Shown: positions 1-9,350 of the stretch, one piece after another
Layout: every line of letters begins with the position of its first letter
How positions within the stretch are numbered: the stretch's first letter is position 1
Position numbers and translations under genes: made by a program
Notes under the pieces: model-generated
What the model was told of the DNA's origin: nothing
Seen by the model: only the letters and a program-made list of their open reading frames with translations
Database searches by the model: none
NCBI GenBank assembly: GCA_019637315.1
Contig: JAHBVU010000001.1
Span: forward strand, 186,001-250,000
Source: Gemmatimonadales bacterium
Lineage (GTDB): Bacteria > Gemmatimonadota > Gemmatimonadetes > Gemmatimonadales > GWC2-71-9
Direction: 5' to 3'
DNA: 64,000 bases

Positions 1-1484
1 CGGAGCACCTCAATCTGACCCGCTTCCGGACCGATTCGGACGTGCATCTGGGCGGACTGACCCTCGGACCGGAGCGGGACAACACGACAGACTCCAGCGG
101 TACCGACGCCGTCGCCGCTCGACCGTCGCTCCTGGCGCGGATCGCAACCCGACTGGGCGCCAGTTGGCAACGGTTCCGGCGCGACGTCTTCCGGCCGGCC
201 GCAGCGTCAGACCGCGTGGCTCCAGGATCGCTGGTGGCCCGGCACGCCGAGATCGGCGGCGAGCTCCGCTTGCCGCGCGAGGCCATCGGTTCCGCCGACC
301 TGGCCTTCCTGACTGCCGACAAGCTCGATATCTGCGGCAGCGCGTTCCCGCCGCCCTCCGGGTCCGACGCGGATGACGGGGTTGCGCTCCGGCTCAGCAG
401 CAGTCGGCTCGATTCGGTCGAGCTGCGCGCCCCCCTGCCTCATCGGGTCGACCTGCAGAACTCAGCCGCCCGGCATTGGGAAATCCTGGCTGAGGTCCAG
501 AGCGGTGAAAGTACGGTTGCTGCGGACGCTCACGGTCGCTACCTCGAGCTGCTCGATCGATCGTCGCCCTTTGCGCGCGATGCGTATGCTCGACTCGAGC
601 AGGACTTCCGCGCAGTCGGTCAGCATCACATCGCAGACAAGATTCTGACCCGGATGGGGTGGCGCTCCTGGCGGCTCGCCAACCTGCGCGGCGCCTGGGA
701 AACGCCCTCCGCCCGACTGCTCACGACCGGATTGGGCGTCGGCGTCGTGGTCGGGTTGCTGAGCTGGGTAGCCGGGCCGGTCACCGGTGTCTGGCTTCCC
801 GGCTGGCTGCGGATGGCGGCGCTGCTGGTCGTGATCGCGATCGGGATTGCCGGGCTCTTTCTCTATGCGCCTCGACGGGCCGTGCAGTTCTGGTTCGGGA
901 TCGTGGTGTTGTGGCCGTTTCAGGTTCTCTACGGCTTCGGGGTCCGCTGGTGGCTTCCGCTGGCGCTGTCGGCGCTGACACTCGCTACCATCACGATGCC
1001 GATGATGAGTGATTGCCGCAACCTGATCGTGCCCGGCGCAGATCGTTCCTGGGTTGCTGAGCAGTCGGAGGCGCGGTCGATCGGTGATTGGCTGGGGCGA
1101 ACAGCAGGGCTTGGTCCGGTTTGGCACAACCGCTGCGTCCTGTCCTACCAGCGCGACGACCAGACCGGCGCTGTGCCCTGGTCGTTGGCGGATGCGTTCT
1201 GGCTCGGTATCCGGTACCACATCCCCATCGTGCCGCTGGATGCCTTCTTCGACGGTGAACGACAGGAGGAGGCCAGACCCTCGCCAGATCGGTTGCTGTT
1301 GTGGGATCGCTCGACCAACCTCGTTGGCGAGGGCCAAAGCAGCCATGCGGACGGCGTGGTACTGCGCCTCTTCGGCAGCGCAGGGACCTACGCCAGAACC
1401 ATCTACCTGCTCAGCTGGATGGTGGTACCCTTCTCGTTGATCTTTGCGGCGGGACGGATCCAGCGGAAGTATCGACTCCAGTAG
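1..1484 (+). CDS. Membrane protein of unknown function (5' end outside window)
   Basis: The reading frame is open back to the first base, so the GTG at 42 is probably internal and the gene starts before the window. The visible part is about 490 residues. A soluble N-terminal region rich in Leu/Asp contains stretches such as LRLPREAI and VDLQNSAARHW, which loosely recall pentapeptide-like sensor domains. It is followed by three or four hydrophobic segments (about residues 227-330 counted from 42) and one last transmembrane helix just before the basic C-terminus RIQRKYRLQ. I recognise no catalytic motif. A strong hairpin follows 18 nt after the stop. The coding assignment is confident but the function is unknown. 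Confidence 0.75.
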   Translation, partial: EHLNLTRFRTDSDVHLGGLTLGPERDNTTDSSGTDAVAARPSLLARIATRLGASWQRFRRDVFRPAAASDRVAPGSLVARHAEIGGELRLPREAIGSADLAFLTADKLDICGSAFPPPSGSDADDGVALRLSSSRLDSVELRAPLPHRVDLQNSAARHWEILAEVQSGESTVAADAHGRYLELLDRSSPFARDAYARLEQDFRAVGQHHIADKILTRMGWRSWRLANLRGAWETPSARLLTTGLGVGVVVGLLSWVAGPVTGVWLPGWLRMAALLVVIAIGIAGLFLYAPRRAVQFWFGIVVLWPFQVLYGFGVRWWLPLALSALTLATITMPMMSDCRNLIVPGADRSWVAEQSEARSIGDWLGRTAGLGPVWHNRCVLSYQRDDQTGAVPWSLADAFWLGIRYHIPIVPLDAFFDGERQEEARPSPDRLLLWDRSTNLVGEGQSSHADGVVLRLFGSAGTYARTIYLLSWMVVPFSLIFAAGRIQRKYRLQ

Positions 1485-1501
1485 GTTGAATGGTTCCGCG
1501 T

Positions 1502-1536
1502 CAGGGTCGGTGCGCAGACCGGGCGCACCGACCCTG
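1502..1536. terminator. Bidirectional hairpin between convergent genes
   Basis: A perfect 14-bp stem (CAGGGTCGGTGCGC at 1502-1515 pairing with 1523-1536) encloses a 7-nt loop. It lies in the 63-nt gap between convergent genes ending at 1484 and 1548. There is no T-tract, so termination is inferred from stem strength and position. Confidence 0.6.
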
Positions 1537-1547
1537 GTGCGTTGGAG

Positions 1548-3053
1548 CTAGCGGGCCCGGCCGAACCGGCGGCCGCCCAACTGTACGGCGTCGACCCGAC
1601 CCGAAGCACCGATGGCAAAGTTCACCGTCTGCTCGCCCCGCCACTCGAGATCCGGCTTGGCGCGGAACGTGTCGAGGTGCCAGTGGGAGAGCACGGACCG
1701 AAGCTGCGTACCTTGCCTCAACACCAGCGCGCCGTTCTCCAGCGTGATGTCGAGCTGCCCCGCCAGCGAATCGCGATAGACCCCAGTATAGGCGTCGAGG
1801 ACGAGCGAGGGCTTGGTGCCCTGGAGCCGCTGCCGCTCGAACCGTGCCCGGGCACTGTCACCCTGGGCGCTGATGCCGTTGTAGAGCGTCAGCATCTCGG
1901 TGCTCCAGTCACGGAGCGGGTTGCCGACCCAGGTGTCGACCGCCCGATAGAGCAGCGGGTGCCGCACTTCGACATGATCGAGGTTGCCAAGAACGAAGAC
2001 GCCCATGTTGGCCTCGCGAACCAGGCCGACGATCGCAATCATCCCATCGATGCTCCCGGTGTGGAGCTGGAGCGGACGGCCCTGGTAGTCGGTCTGGAAC
2101 CAGCCAAGCCCGTAGGTAATCCAATTCGGCTTGGTCAGCGCGGCAGTCGGGTAGAAGCTGTTCGGACGGATGATGGTCTGCGGCGCAAAAAGCTCGGCCC
2201 AGGTTGCCGGTTTGAGCAGTCGCTTGCCGTCCACCTTGGCGCTATCGAGCACGAAGGTCATCCACTTCGTCATATCATCGATGCTGCCCCAGACCGATCC
2301 CGCGGCCGCAACAGCGTCGACGGCGGCATTGTCGATGACTCGAACGGTGCCGTTGACCCGATCGTGCGGGCTCGCCACGTTGGGGCGTCCCTTCGTGCCC
2401 GCGAGGGTTGCGACCGTGTTGGTCATGCCGAGCGGCTGGAAGATCCTGGTTTCGACGAATCGCTCCCAGGACATGCCGCTCGCGGCCGCAACCACGGCGC
2501 CTGCCGCACCATAGGCCACGTTCTGGTAGATGTACCCCGAGCGCATCGAGTAGGCGATCGGAATGAAGCGGGCCCGGTGCAGGATATCCTGCAGGGTCGC
2601 ATCGGTCCGGTACCAGGTCACATCGCCGTTGCCGAGACCGGCGCGATGCGTCAGCAGATCGCGCACGGTGATTTCCCTCGTGATGTAAGGATCACTCAGC
2701 TCGAAGCCGGGAAGATGTTTGATGACCGGATCGTCCCAGGCGACCTTGCCCTCGTCGACCAGCATGCCTAACGCCAGGGCCGTCATGGCCTTGGTGGTCG
2801 AGCCGATGGCAAACATGGTGTTGGCGTCGACCGGCTCCGGCTTGCCGAGTTCGCGAACACCAAAGCCTTTGGCGTAGACGGTTCGGCCATCCTTGACGAC
2901 GGCAACGGCCAGGCCGACAGCATTCCAGTCCTTGACGGCCTTGGCAACGTAGGCGTCGAAGCCGACAACCCGCGGATCGGGTCGTTGAGCCAGCAGCGTG
3001 GACGGCAGCGCCGCGATGAACGCGAGTGTGAGCAGGCGAGCGATCAGAGTCAT
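1548..3053 (-). CDS. Secreted serine hydrolase, class C beta-lactamase/PBP4* fold
   Basis: A 501-residue protein with a signal peptide ending near ALPSTLLAQ. It has the serine beta-lactamase/D,D-peptidase motifs: S-T-T-K at about residues 85-88 (SxxK), Y-Q-N at about 176-178 (YxN) and an HTG triad in LHTGSIDG. The last 100 or so residues look like the DUF3471-type beta-barrel domain often attached to this fold in peptidases and esterases of the group. It probably acts in the periplasm on peptides, D-amino-acid amides or esters. Lactam resistance should not be assumed. It is transcribed away from the M1 aminopeptidase gene, with a 120-nt divergent promoter region between them. Confidence 0.85.
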   Translation of the reverse strand: MTLIARLLTLAFIAALPSTLLAQRPDPRVVGFDAYVAKAVKDWNAVGLAVAVVKDGRTVYAKGFGVRELGKPEPVDANTMFAIGSTTKAMTALALGMLVDEGKVAWDDPVIKHLPGFELSDPYITREITVRDLLTHRAGLGNGDVTWYRTDATLQDILHRARFIPIAYSMRSGYIYQNVAYGAAGAVVAAASGMSWERFVETRIFQPLGMTNTVATLAGTKGRPNVASPHDRVNGTVRVIDNAAVDAVAAAGSVWGSIDDMTKWMTFVLDSAKVDGKRLLKPATWAELFAPQTIIRPNSFYPTAALTKPNWITYGLGWFQTDYQGRPLQLHTGSIDGMIAIVGLVREANMGVFVLGNLDHVEVRHPLLYRAVDTWVGNPLRDWSTEMLTLYNGISAQGDSARARFERQRLQGTKPSLVLDAYTGVYRDSLAGQLDITLENGALVLRQGTQLRSVLSHWHLDTFRAKPDLEWRGEQTVNFAIGASGRVDAVQLGGRRFGRAR

Positions 3054-3173
3054 GGGCCCAGGGGGTGATTGAGAGGAAGCCTGAAATCTATACCGGGTGG
3101 GCGGGAGCGATGCGATCGTGAACCCGGCCGGCTACCTTAACCGGATGGTCAGCCTGTTGGAGAAGACCTGACG

Positions 3174-4892
3174 ATGCATTGGGAATCCAGTCCGGCCGCG
3201 GGTTGTCGGCGAATGCCGTTTCTCACCGTTCTGCTGCTGTCCTCTCTCGCCTGGACCGGACGCCTCGATGCGCAACTTGCGCCGAGGCCGGACCCGAAGC
3301 GCTGGTCGTCCGGTGGGGCGCTGACGGCGGAGCAGGCAGCCTACGATGTCCAGTTCTATCAGCTGCACTTTGCGGTCGACCCCGCCGACTCGTCGGTTGC
3401 CGGCGATGCGACCGTCCACGCCCGCGTGCTCGCGCCCCTCGACTGGATTGTTCTGGATCTCGATTCCGCCTGGAGGGTGCGCGCTGTCAGCGATCGCGAT
3501 GGCAGCCCGCTCCTCTTCGAACACCGTGAGCTGACCCTCTGGATCCGCCCCGCCGCCCCGCTGACCTCCGGAAACCAGTTTGCCCTGCGGATCCGCTACG
3601 ACGGTCGGCCCCGGATCGCGCCGCGCCCACCCTGGATCGGCGGGTTCCAATGGGCCCGTACGCCGAGCGGCGCGCCGTGGATTGCAACGACTGCAGTCAA
3701 CGAAGGCGCCGATCTCTTCTGGCCGGTCAAAGATCATCCGTCCGACAAGGCGGATTCCATCGCCATCAGCATCACGGTGCCCGACGGCCTGGTGGCCGCA
3801 TCGAACGGTCGATCCCGGGGCTCTCGGAACAACGGCGACGGCACCGTGACCTGGCAGTGGTTCGTCTCGACCCCGATCAGCAACTACAATGTCGCCCTCA
3901 ACATCGCCCCGTATCGAACCCTCGAACGGCGCTATCCGAGCATCGCCGGCGATACCATTCCAGTGACCTATTGGGTTCTGCCCGAGAACCTCGCCAAAGG
4001 CGACGTTCTGATCGATGAGATGCTCGAGCACCTTCGTTTCTATGAGTCACTGCTTGGTCCGTATCCGTTCCGGGCCGACAAGTATGGCGTGGTGGAGACG
4101 CCCCACTTGGGCATGGAGCATCAGACCATCATCGCCTACGGCAACGAGTACCGAACCAATGCCTACGGCTACGACGAGCTGCACCAGCACGAACTGGCCC
4201 ACGAATGGTTCGGCAACCTGACGACCGCAAGTGACTGGAGCGACTACTGGTTGCACGAGAGCTTCGGTACCTACATGCAGCCGCTCTACACCGAACGGCT
4301 GCGGGGTCCCGCAGCCTATCGCGAGGTAATCCTGGGTCAGTGGCGTGCGGCAAAGAACCAGCGTGCCATTGCCGAGCCCGGGCCACTTACCGCGGCGGAG
4401 GTGTATTTCAACCCGCCCGACTACCTGAGCGGCGATGGCGACATCTACGGCAAGGGCTCGGTGGTGCTGCACAGCCTGCGCTACCTGCTGGGCGATGCGA
4501 CCTTTTTTCCGATGCTCCGGCGATGGGTCTACCCTACCGATTCCCTCGAACGCATCACCGATGGCCGCCAGGTCCGGTTCGTCACCACCGATCAGCTGGT
4601 AGCCTTCGTCTCGACCACCGCTGGCAGGGACCTGAGCTGGTTTTTCGATGTCTATGTTCGAGGGCCGGCCTTGCCACGTCTCGTCGAGACCCGTACCGAC
4701 AGCACCCTGACACTTCGCTGGGTCACCGCGTCGGAACGGGTCTTCCCGATGCCGGTCGATATCGAAGTCGACGGGGTGCGGCGCCGGTATCCCTTCGAGG
4801 GTGGCGTCGAAGTGCTGCGAGTACGCCGGAGTGCCCAGGTGCGGATCGACCCCGACTACTGGGTCTTTCGGCAGCTGCCCGACGCCCCCTGA
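3174..4892 (+). CDS. Exported M1-family zinc aminopeptidase
   Basis: A 572-residue M1 metallopeptidase. The zinc site is HELAHEWFGN (HExxH near residue 340), with the third ligand Glu in WLHESFG about 20 residues later. The substrate-anchoring GxMEN loop appears as GMEHQ. The first ATG (3174) has a GGAGAAG Shine-Dalgarno 8 nt upstream and is used here. An internal ATG at 3213 would give a cleaner signal peptide (MPFLTVLLLSSLAWTG), so the mature protein is very likely exported either way. It trims N-terminal residues from peptides. It is shorter than aminopeptidase N because it lacks the large C-terminal helical domain. Confidence 0.88.
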   Translation: MHWESSPAAGCRRMPFLTVLLLSSLAWTGRLDAQLAPRPDPKRWSSGGALTAEQAAYDVQFYQLHFAVDPADSSVAGDATVHARVLAPLDWIVLDLDSAWRVRAVSDRDGSPLLFEHRELTLWIRPAAPLTSGNQFALRIRYDGRPRIAPRPPWIGGFQWARTPSGAPWIATTAVNEGADLFWPVKDHPSDKADSIAISITVPDGLVAASNGRSRGSRNNGDGTVTWQWFVSTPISNYNVALNIAPYRTLERRYPSIAGDTIPVTYWVLPENLAKGDVLIDEMLEHLRFYESLLGPYPFRADKYGVVETPHLGMEHQTIIAYGNEYRTNAYGYDELHQHELAHEWFGNLTTASDWSDYWLHESFGTYMQPLYTERLRGPAAYREVILGQWRAAKNQRAIAEPGPLTAAEVYFNPPDYLSGDGDIYGKGSVVLHSLRYLLGDATFFPMLRRWVYPTDSLERITDGRQVRFVTTDQLVAFVSTTAGRDLSWFFDVYVRGPALPRLVETRTDSTLTLRWVTASERVFPMPVDIEVDGVRRRYPFEGGVEVLRVRRSAQVRIDPDYWVFRQLPDAP

Positions 4893-5048
4893 GGACACCA
4901 GGCCCGACAACTTTCGGCACCGAAGGCCGATAATGGGTCAGCTCGGACGCAGTCGCCTGGCTCGCACGACGATTGCAGACACGGCGGGGCATCCACGCCC
5001 GGCCGTCGGGGTTCGGGGCAATACCATGGTCCATTAGGTTTCCCGACA

Positions 5049-7268
5049 GTGCGTAACGACTCCCCGCGCAGGATCACTCACCGCTCGATCCGCGCCGCCG
5101 GTCCCCTCCTGGCGGCGCTCGTCGTGGCCGGTGGTATCGGTCAGGCCTCGCCGCTCGCGGCGCAGGATACCGGCACCCTCTACGTCACGGTCCGGCAGCC
5201 CGATTCCAGCGCGCTGGTGGGCGCCTTCGTACGATCGGATCGGATCGGCAGCGCAGCCAACGACTCGGGTATCGCTCGGCTCGAGCTGCCCGCCCGCCTG
5301 GTCTCGGTTACCGTTTCCCACCCTGGATTCGAGTCGCGGGCCTTCGAGATCACCATTATCAAAGACGTGGCTCAGCGCTACGAGCTGATCCTGGCGCGCC
5401 GCTCAGTCGCGCCCGGCACCGCAGTGGTTCAGACGCCGCGAACCAACCGCCGCCTCGCCGAGGAGCCGATGCCAGTCGTGGTCGTGGGCGAGGCAGAGAT
5501 GGCCGTACGGCAACTGGCGCACCCGGTCGATCTGCGCGAACTCTTTGCAGGACAGGGGCCGATTCGCGCCGAAGGCATCGGAGGGGTGCTCGACGCGGTG
5601 CGGTTCCGCTCGGCCGGCCTGCGAGGACAATACACCGGCATCATGATCGACGGCATGCCCTTGCTCGGCAGCCACCCCGATGCCTTTGCCCTGGCGCAGC
5701 TTTCGCCGTTCGAGTTTGGCCAGGCCGAATGGATTCGGGGCTCGACCACCGCGCTCCACGGGCCGATCGGTTCCGGAGGTGTTGTTAACCTGATTTCCCG
5801 GGCGCCGGAACGGGACGGGGTCCGGGCTGCGGCGAGCCAGTCGTCTGAAAAGGGCGGCGGGCTGATGTTCTGGGGATCCCGCCGCTTCAGTGCCGACCTG
5901 GGCGGCACCCTGTTCAGCGAGTTCCACCAGCAACGTCTAGTGGATTCCGACGATGACGGCTGGGGGGAGTTTCCCCGTGCCATTCGCATCGCGATCCGCC
6001 CCAGGCTGCACTACGAAGCACCCAACGGCGACGGCTTTACCCTCGCCGCCGGTGCCATGTCCGAAGAACGGACCGGCGGATTCCTGCTCGGCGCCACCCC
6101 GCGCGACCCCTACCGCCAGGAGCGACGGACCCAGCGGTTCGACGCGGCCATGACCGGCCAGCGCCTGCTTGGCAATTCCGGGGTGCTTCGGCTCAAGCTG
6201 GCCGGCGCGTTCCGCGCGATCTCACACCGGTATGATGAGGTCCGCGAGCGAGACCGCCGCGCCACGGTATTCGGTGAGGTGCACTACCAGGGAACCTTCG
6301 GATCGACCGTGCTGCTCGCCGGCGTCGGGTACCAGCGCGACGGCCTGCGTCATCGCGACTTTCCTGCGTTCGACTACACCCATAGCCTGCCCAACGGGTT
6401 CGTGTCGGTTACCCACCACCTGGGCACGAGATTGACCGCCGCCGCCGCCGGTCGCTGTGATCAGCACAGCGTGCATGGCTTGCAGTGCATGCCGCGGGTC
6501 GATCTCCTGGGTCGGCCGGCAGACTCGATCGAGGTTCGCGCCTATACCGGTCTCGGCTACTCGGCGCCGAGCACCCTGGCCGACGAAGCCGAGTTGCTGG
6601 GCGCGCGAACCATGGTGCAGGTCAACGCACGCGCCGAGCGGTTGACGACTGCCGGGGGCGACCTCCGCTGGCACCGGAACGGTTTGGAGCTCACCGGCGC
6701 GATCGGATTCACCCGCGTATCCGATCCTGTCCGTGTGGTTCCCGCCGCGCCAACCGATCCGACGAGTCCCTTCCGATTGCTCAACGTGGACGAGCCGACT
6801 CGCATCACGGCTGTCGACCTGGCCGGGACCTATCGCCGCGGCGGCATGGTCTACGGTGCGTTCTACGGCCTTCGAAGTGGTAGCGAAGGTATCCCGGGCT
6901 CACCAGGCACGCGTCGGACGGCGAGCTACATGCCGCGGCACACTGCAGGTGCGCATATCGGCTGGCGGGCACCGGCAACCGTCGGTGTCGCGGTCGATGT
7001 TCATGCCCGCTATCTGGGCAGCCAGTTCCTTACTGACAATCCTTTCCGAACCGAGGCGCCCGGCTTCGGTCTCATCAGTGCATTGGTGTCGCAGCGATCG
7101 GGACGTGCCCGTCTGTTCCTGAGCGCCGAGAATCTGCTCGACGTCAAGCTTGCCAACTATGAGCCCGTCGTGATCCAACCACCCGAGCGGGGCGAACGCC
7201 TGAACAACGTGCCGTGGGTCCCCCTGCGCGGCCGGGTCCTGAACCTGGGGGCGATGGTCGAATGGTAA
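5049..7268 (+). CDS. TonB-dependent outer-membrane receptor
   Basis: A 739-residue protein from a GTG start, with a signal peptide ending near PLAAQD. The domain order is: a carboxypeptidase-regulatory-like beta-sandwich (about residues 42-115, VTVRQPDSSALVGAFVR); a plug domain (about 150-265) with the typical TGIMIDGMPLLG and GSGGVVNLISR segments; then a 22-strand-type barrel ending in an aromatic C-terminus (LGAMVEW). It imports an unknown ligand across the outer membrane using TonB energy. The neighbouring genes do not identify the substrate. It converges with the kinase gene with only 1 nt between the stops. Confidence 0.88.
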   Translation: MRNDSPRRITHRSIRAAGPLLAALVVAGGIGQASPLAAQDTGTLYVTVRQPDSSALVGAFVRSDRIGSAANDSGIARLELPARLVSVTVSHPGFESRAFEITIIKDVAQRYELILARRSVAPGTAVVQTPRTNRRLAEEPMPVVVVGEAEMAVRQLAHPVDLRELFAGQGPIRAEGIGGVLDAVRFRSAGLRGQYTGIMIDGMPLLGSHPDAFALAQLSPFEFGQAEWIRGSTTALHGPIGSGGVVNLISRAPERDGVRAAASQSSEKGGGLMFWGSRRFSADLGGTLFSEFHQQRLVDSDDDGWGEFPRAIRIAIRPRLHYEAPNGDGFTLAAGAMSEERTGGFLLGATPRDPYRQERRTQRFDAAMTGQRLLGNSGVLRLKLAGAFRAISHRYDEVRERDRRATVFGEVHYQGTFGSTVLLAGVGYQRDGLRHRDFPAFDYTHSLPNGFVSVTHHLGTRLTAAAAGRCDQHSVHGLQCMPRVDLLGRPADSIEVRAYTGLGYSAPSTLADEAELLGARTMVQVNARAERLTTAGGDLRWHRNGLELTGAIGFTRVSDPVRVVPAAPTDPTSPFRLLNVDEPTRITAVDLAGTYRRGGMVYGAFYGLRSGSEGIPGSPGTRRTASYMPRHTAGAHIGWRAPATVGVAVDVHARYLGSQFLTDNPFRTEAPGFGLISALVSQRSGRARLFLSAENLLDVKLANYEPVVIQPPERGERLNNVPWVPLRGRVLNLGAMVEW

Positions 7269-7269
7269 C

Positions 7270-9261
7270 TCAGCTGCGGCGGTCGAGCTCACGCCGGGCT
7301 TCGGCGTGACCGGCCTCCGCCGCCAGGCGGAGCCAGCGTAGCCCTTCACTGTCCGATCGCGGCACTCCTCGGCCGCGGAAGTAGAACTGCGCCATCTGGT
7401 ACTGGGCACCCGCGTGCCCGCGGTCTGCTGCACGGCGGTACCAGGTCGCGGCATCGGCTTCGCTGCGTGCGACGCCCTGGCCCTGCAGGTACATCTCGCC
7501 CAGTCGGATCAGGCTCGGCACGTCGCCAGCCTCACCGGCACGCCGGGACCAGCTGGCCGCTGCCTCGAAGCTTCGTGCAGTGCCGATCCCTTGGTAGAGT
7601 CGAGCGGCGATCAGGGGGAAAGCGGGCTCGTAGCCGCTGTTGGCGGCCGCAAGGTACATGGCAGTGGCGTGAGAAGGGTCAGTTCGCTCGCTGCGCCGAG
7701 CCACCAGGAACTGGGCCTGCGCATCGCCGCCGAGGGCGGCCTGCTCATAGAATGCCGCCGCGCGGCCCTCGTCTGCTGCAACCCCCCCGCGACCCTGCGC
7801 CAGTATCTCCGCTGCCAGCCGTGCTGCTCGTGCGTTGCCGCCCTCGGCCTCCTCGATGCATTGCGCCGCTGCCCGTTCCCAATCGCGGCGGTCGACCAGC
7901 GCAACACAACTGAGCACTGGCACGGGCGGCGGCGCCGGCGTAGCCGGCGCAGTATCGGCCCGGGTGGCTGGTGGGGTCACAGCGATCCGAGAGCCGGTGT
8001 CCGATCGCGCCGGGGCGACGGGCGGGGGCACCACCGGCTGCGCAGGGAGGTCGGTAGCCGCGCGCGGGTCTGCGGGAGGAGGCTCTGCTGCCGGCGCAGG
8101 GATGCGAACCGTGTCGACCGTGACCTGCGCCGGCAGCGGCAAGGCAGGCGGGCGCCGGATCTGCGCGGCAATCAGAACGGTCGCGGCCGCGACAGCGGCG
8201 GTCCCGATCCAGGGCGCCCACCGTCGAAAATCAGAGCGTGGCGGAGCCGCCCGCAACGACGCGGGGTTCCGATAGCTCGGGTCCTGCAGGGCTTGCGCAA
8301 ACGCCTTGACGTTTTCGAACCGGTCGCGGGGATTCTTCTGCATCGCGCGATGCAGGGCATCGGCGATATGGACAGGCAGGTTGTCGACCAGGCCATCGAG
8401 CGCGGCCGGTTGATCCAGCAGCTGCTTGGTCATGATGGCCCGCGCCGTCTCGCCTTCGAACGGCGCTCGGCCGGAGAGCATCTGGTAGGCAACCACAGCC
8501 AGCGAGTACTGATCACTGCGCTGATCGATGGCCGGCTCACCAGTTGCCTGCTCCGGACTCATGTACTGCGGCGTTCCGACGATGACCCCGGTGCCGGTCA
8601 GCTCTTTGTCGCCGGAATCGACGGCCTTGGCAATGCCAAAATCCATCAGGCGGACGTGCCGGTCCGGTCCCTCCAGCATGATGTTTTCGGGCTTGATGTC
8701 GCGGTGGACGATGCCGGCATCATGCGCAGCCGCCAGCGCATTGGCCGCTTCGAGCACGATGCGCTGAACCTCGTCGAGCGAGAGGCGTCCCTGCCGAACC
8801 AGCAGGGCCTTCAGGCTCTCGCCCCGAACCAGGGGCATCAGGATGTAGCAGACGCCGTCGCTTTCGCCGACGTCGAAGACCGGCACGATGGCGGGATGCT
8901 GAAGCGCAGCGACCGCGAGCGCTTCCCGGCGGAACCGAGCCAGGAGCGAGGGCGTCACGATCAGATCGGGCCGCAGGACCTTGATGGCGAGTTCGCGCTG
9001 CAGCTTGCGGTCGTAGACCGAAAAGACCTCGGCGTAGCCGCCCCGCCCGATCAGCCGGCCGAGGTCGAACTGGGGGCCCAGGGCCTGCTGCAGCCGTTCG
9101 GGCGCGGATTCGTAGCTGGCGTCGGTTCGGGGCGGTCCGTCCTCGCCAATGATCTGGGTGTGAGTGGGCGACCCGCATTGCGCGCAATAGGCGGCATCGA
9201 GGGGCAGCCGGCTGTCACAGGTGGGACACGCGCGGGTGGCGACGGACGGATCTTGAGCCAT
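7270..9261 (-). CDS. Transmembrane Ser/Thr protein kinase with zinc ribbon and Sel1 repeats
   Basis: About 663 residues from ATG 9261; a GTG at 9282 would add seven. The order is: an N-terminal zinc ribbon (CPTC...CAQC); a PknB-type kinase domain with glycine loop IGRGGYAEVFS, VAIK-like ELAIKVL, catalytic HRDIKPENI, DFG in LMDFGIAK and activation segment GTPQYMSPEQ; a single transmembrane helix (WIGTAAVAAATVLIAA); a Pro-rich linker; and four or five Sel1-like repeats (AAxWYRRAADRGHAGAQYQ type) that should lie in the periplasm. All key catalytic residues are present. It is paralogous to the next gene upstream, suggesting tandem duplication. Confidence 0.9.
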   Translation of the reverse strand: MAQDPSVATRACPTCDSRLPLDAAYCAQCGSPTHTQIIGEDGPPRTDASYESAPERLQQALGPQFDLGRLIGRGGYAEVFSVYDRKLQRELAIKVLRPDLIVTPSLLARFRREALAVAALQHPAIVPVFDVGESDGVCYILMPLVRGESLKALLVRQGRLSLDEVQRIVLEAANALAAAHDAGIVHRDIKPENIMLEGPDRHVRLMDFGIAKAVDSGDKELTGTGVIVGTPQYMSPEQATGEPAIDQRSDQYSLAVVAYQMLSGRAPFEGETARAIMTKQLLDQPAALDGLVDNLPVHIADALHRAMQKNPRDRFENVKAFAQALQDPSYRNPASLRAAPPRSDFRRWAPWIGTAAVAAATVLIAAQIRRPPALPLPAQVTVDTVRIPAPAAEPPPADPRAATDLPAQPVVPPPVAPARSDTGSRIAVTPPATRADTAPATPAPPPVPVLSCVALVDRRDWERAAAQCIEEAEGGNARAARLAAEILAQGRGGVAADEGRAAAFYEQAALGGDAQAQFLVARRSERTDPSHATAMYLAAANSGYEPAFPLIAARLYQGIGTARSFEAAASWSRRAGEAGDVPSLIRLGEMYLQGQGVARSEADAATWYRRAADRGHAGAQYQMAQFYFRGRGVPRSDSEGLRWLRLAAEAGHAEARRELDRRS

Positions 9262-9323
9262 GATGAGCCCGGGGAATCTCACGCCCCGGGTCGCGACGGG
9301 TCAAGGACAGCAGGCTCGGGGTA

Positions 9324-9342
9324 GTGGGTCACGTCGACCCAC
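9324..9342 (-). terminator. Short hairpin downstream of the second kinase gene
   Basis: A 7-bp stem, GTGGGTC (9324-9330) with GACCCAC (9336-9342), lies 8 nt beyond the stop of the kinase gene that ends at 9351. There is no T-tract, so it is a weak terminator candidate. Confidence 0.35.
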
Positions 9343-9350
9343 AACCAGGC

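Noticed and set aside
7414-9324. 636-codon open frame on the plus strand opposite the first kinase gene
   Set aside because: It is an antisense shadow of a GC-rich gene. The translation is Arg/Gly-rich with no domain, while the opposite strand has all kinase motifs.
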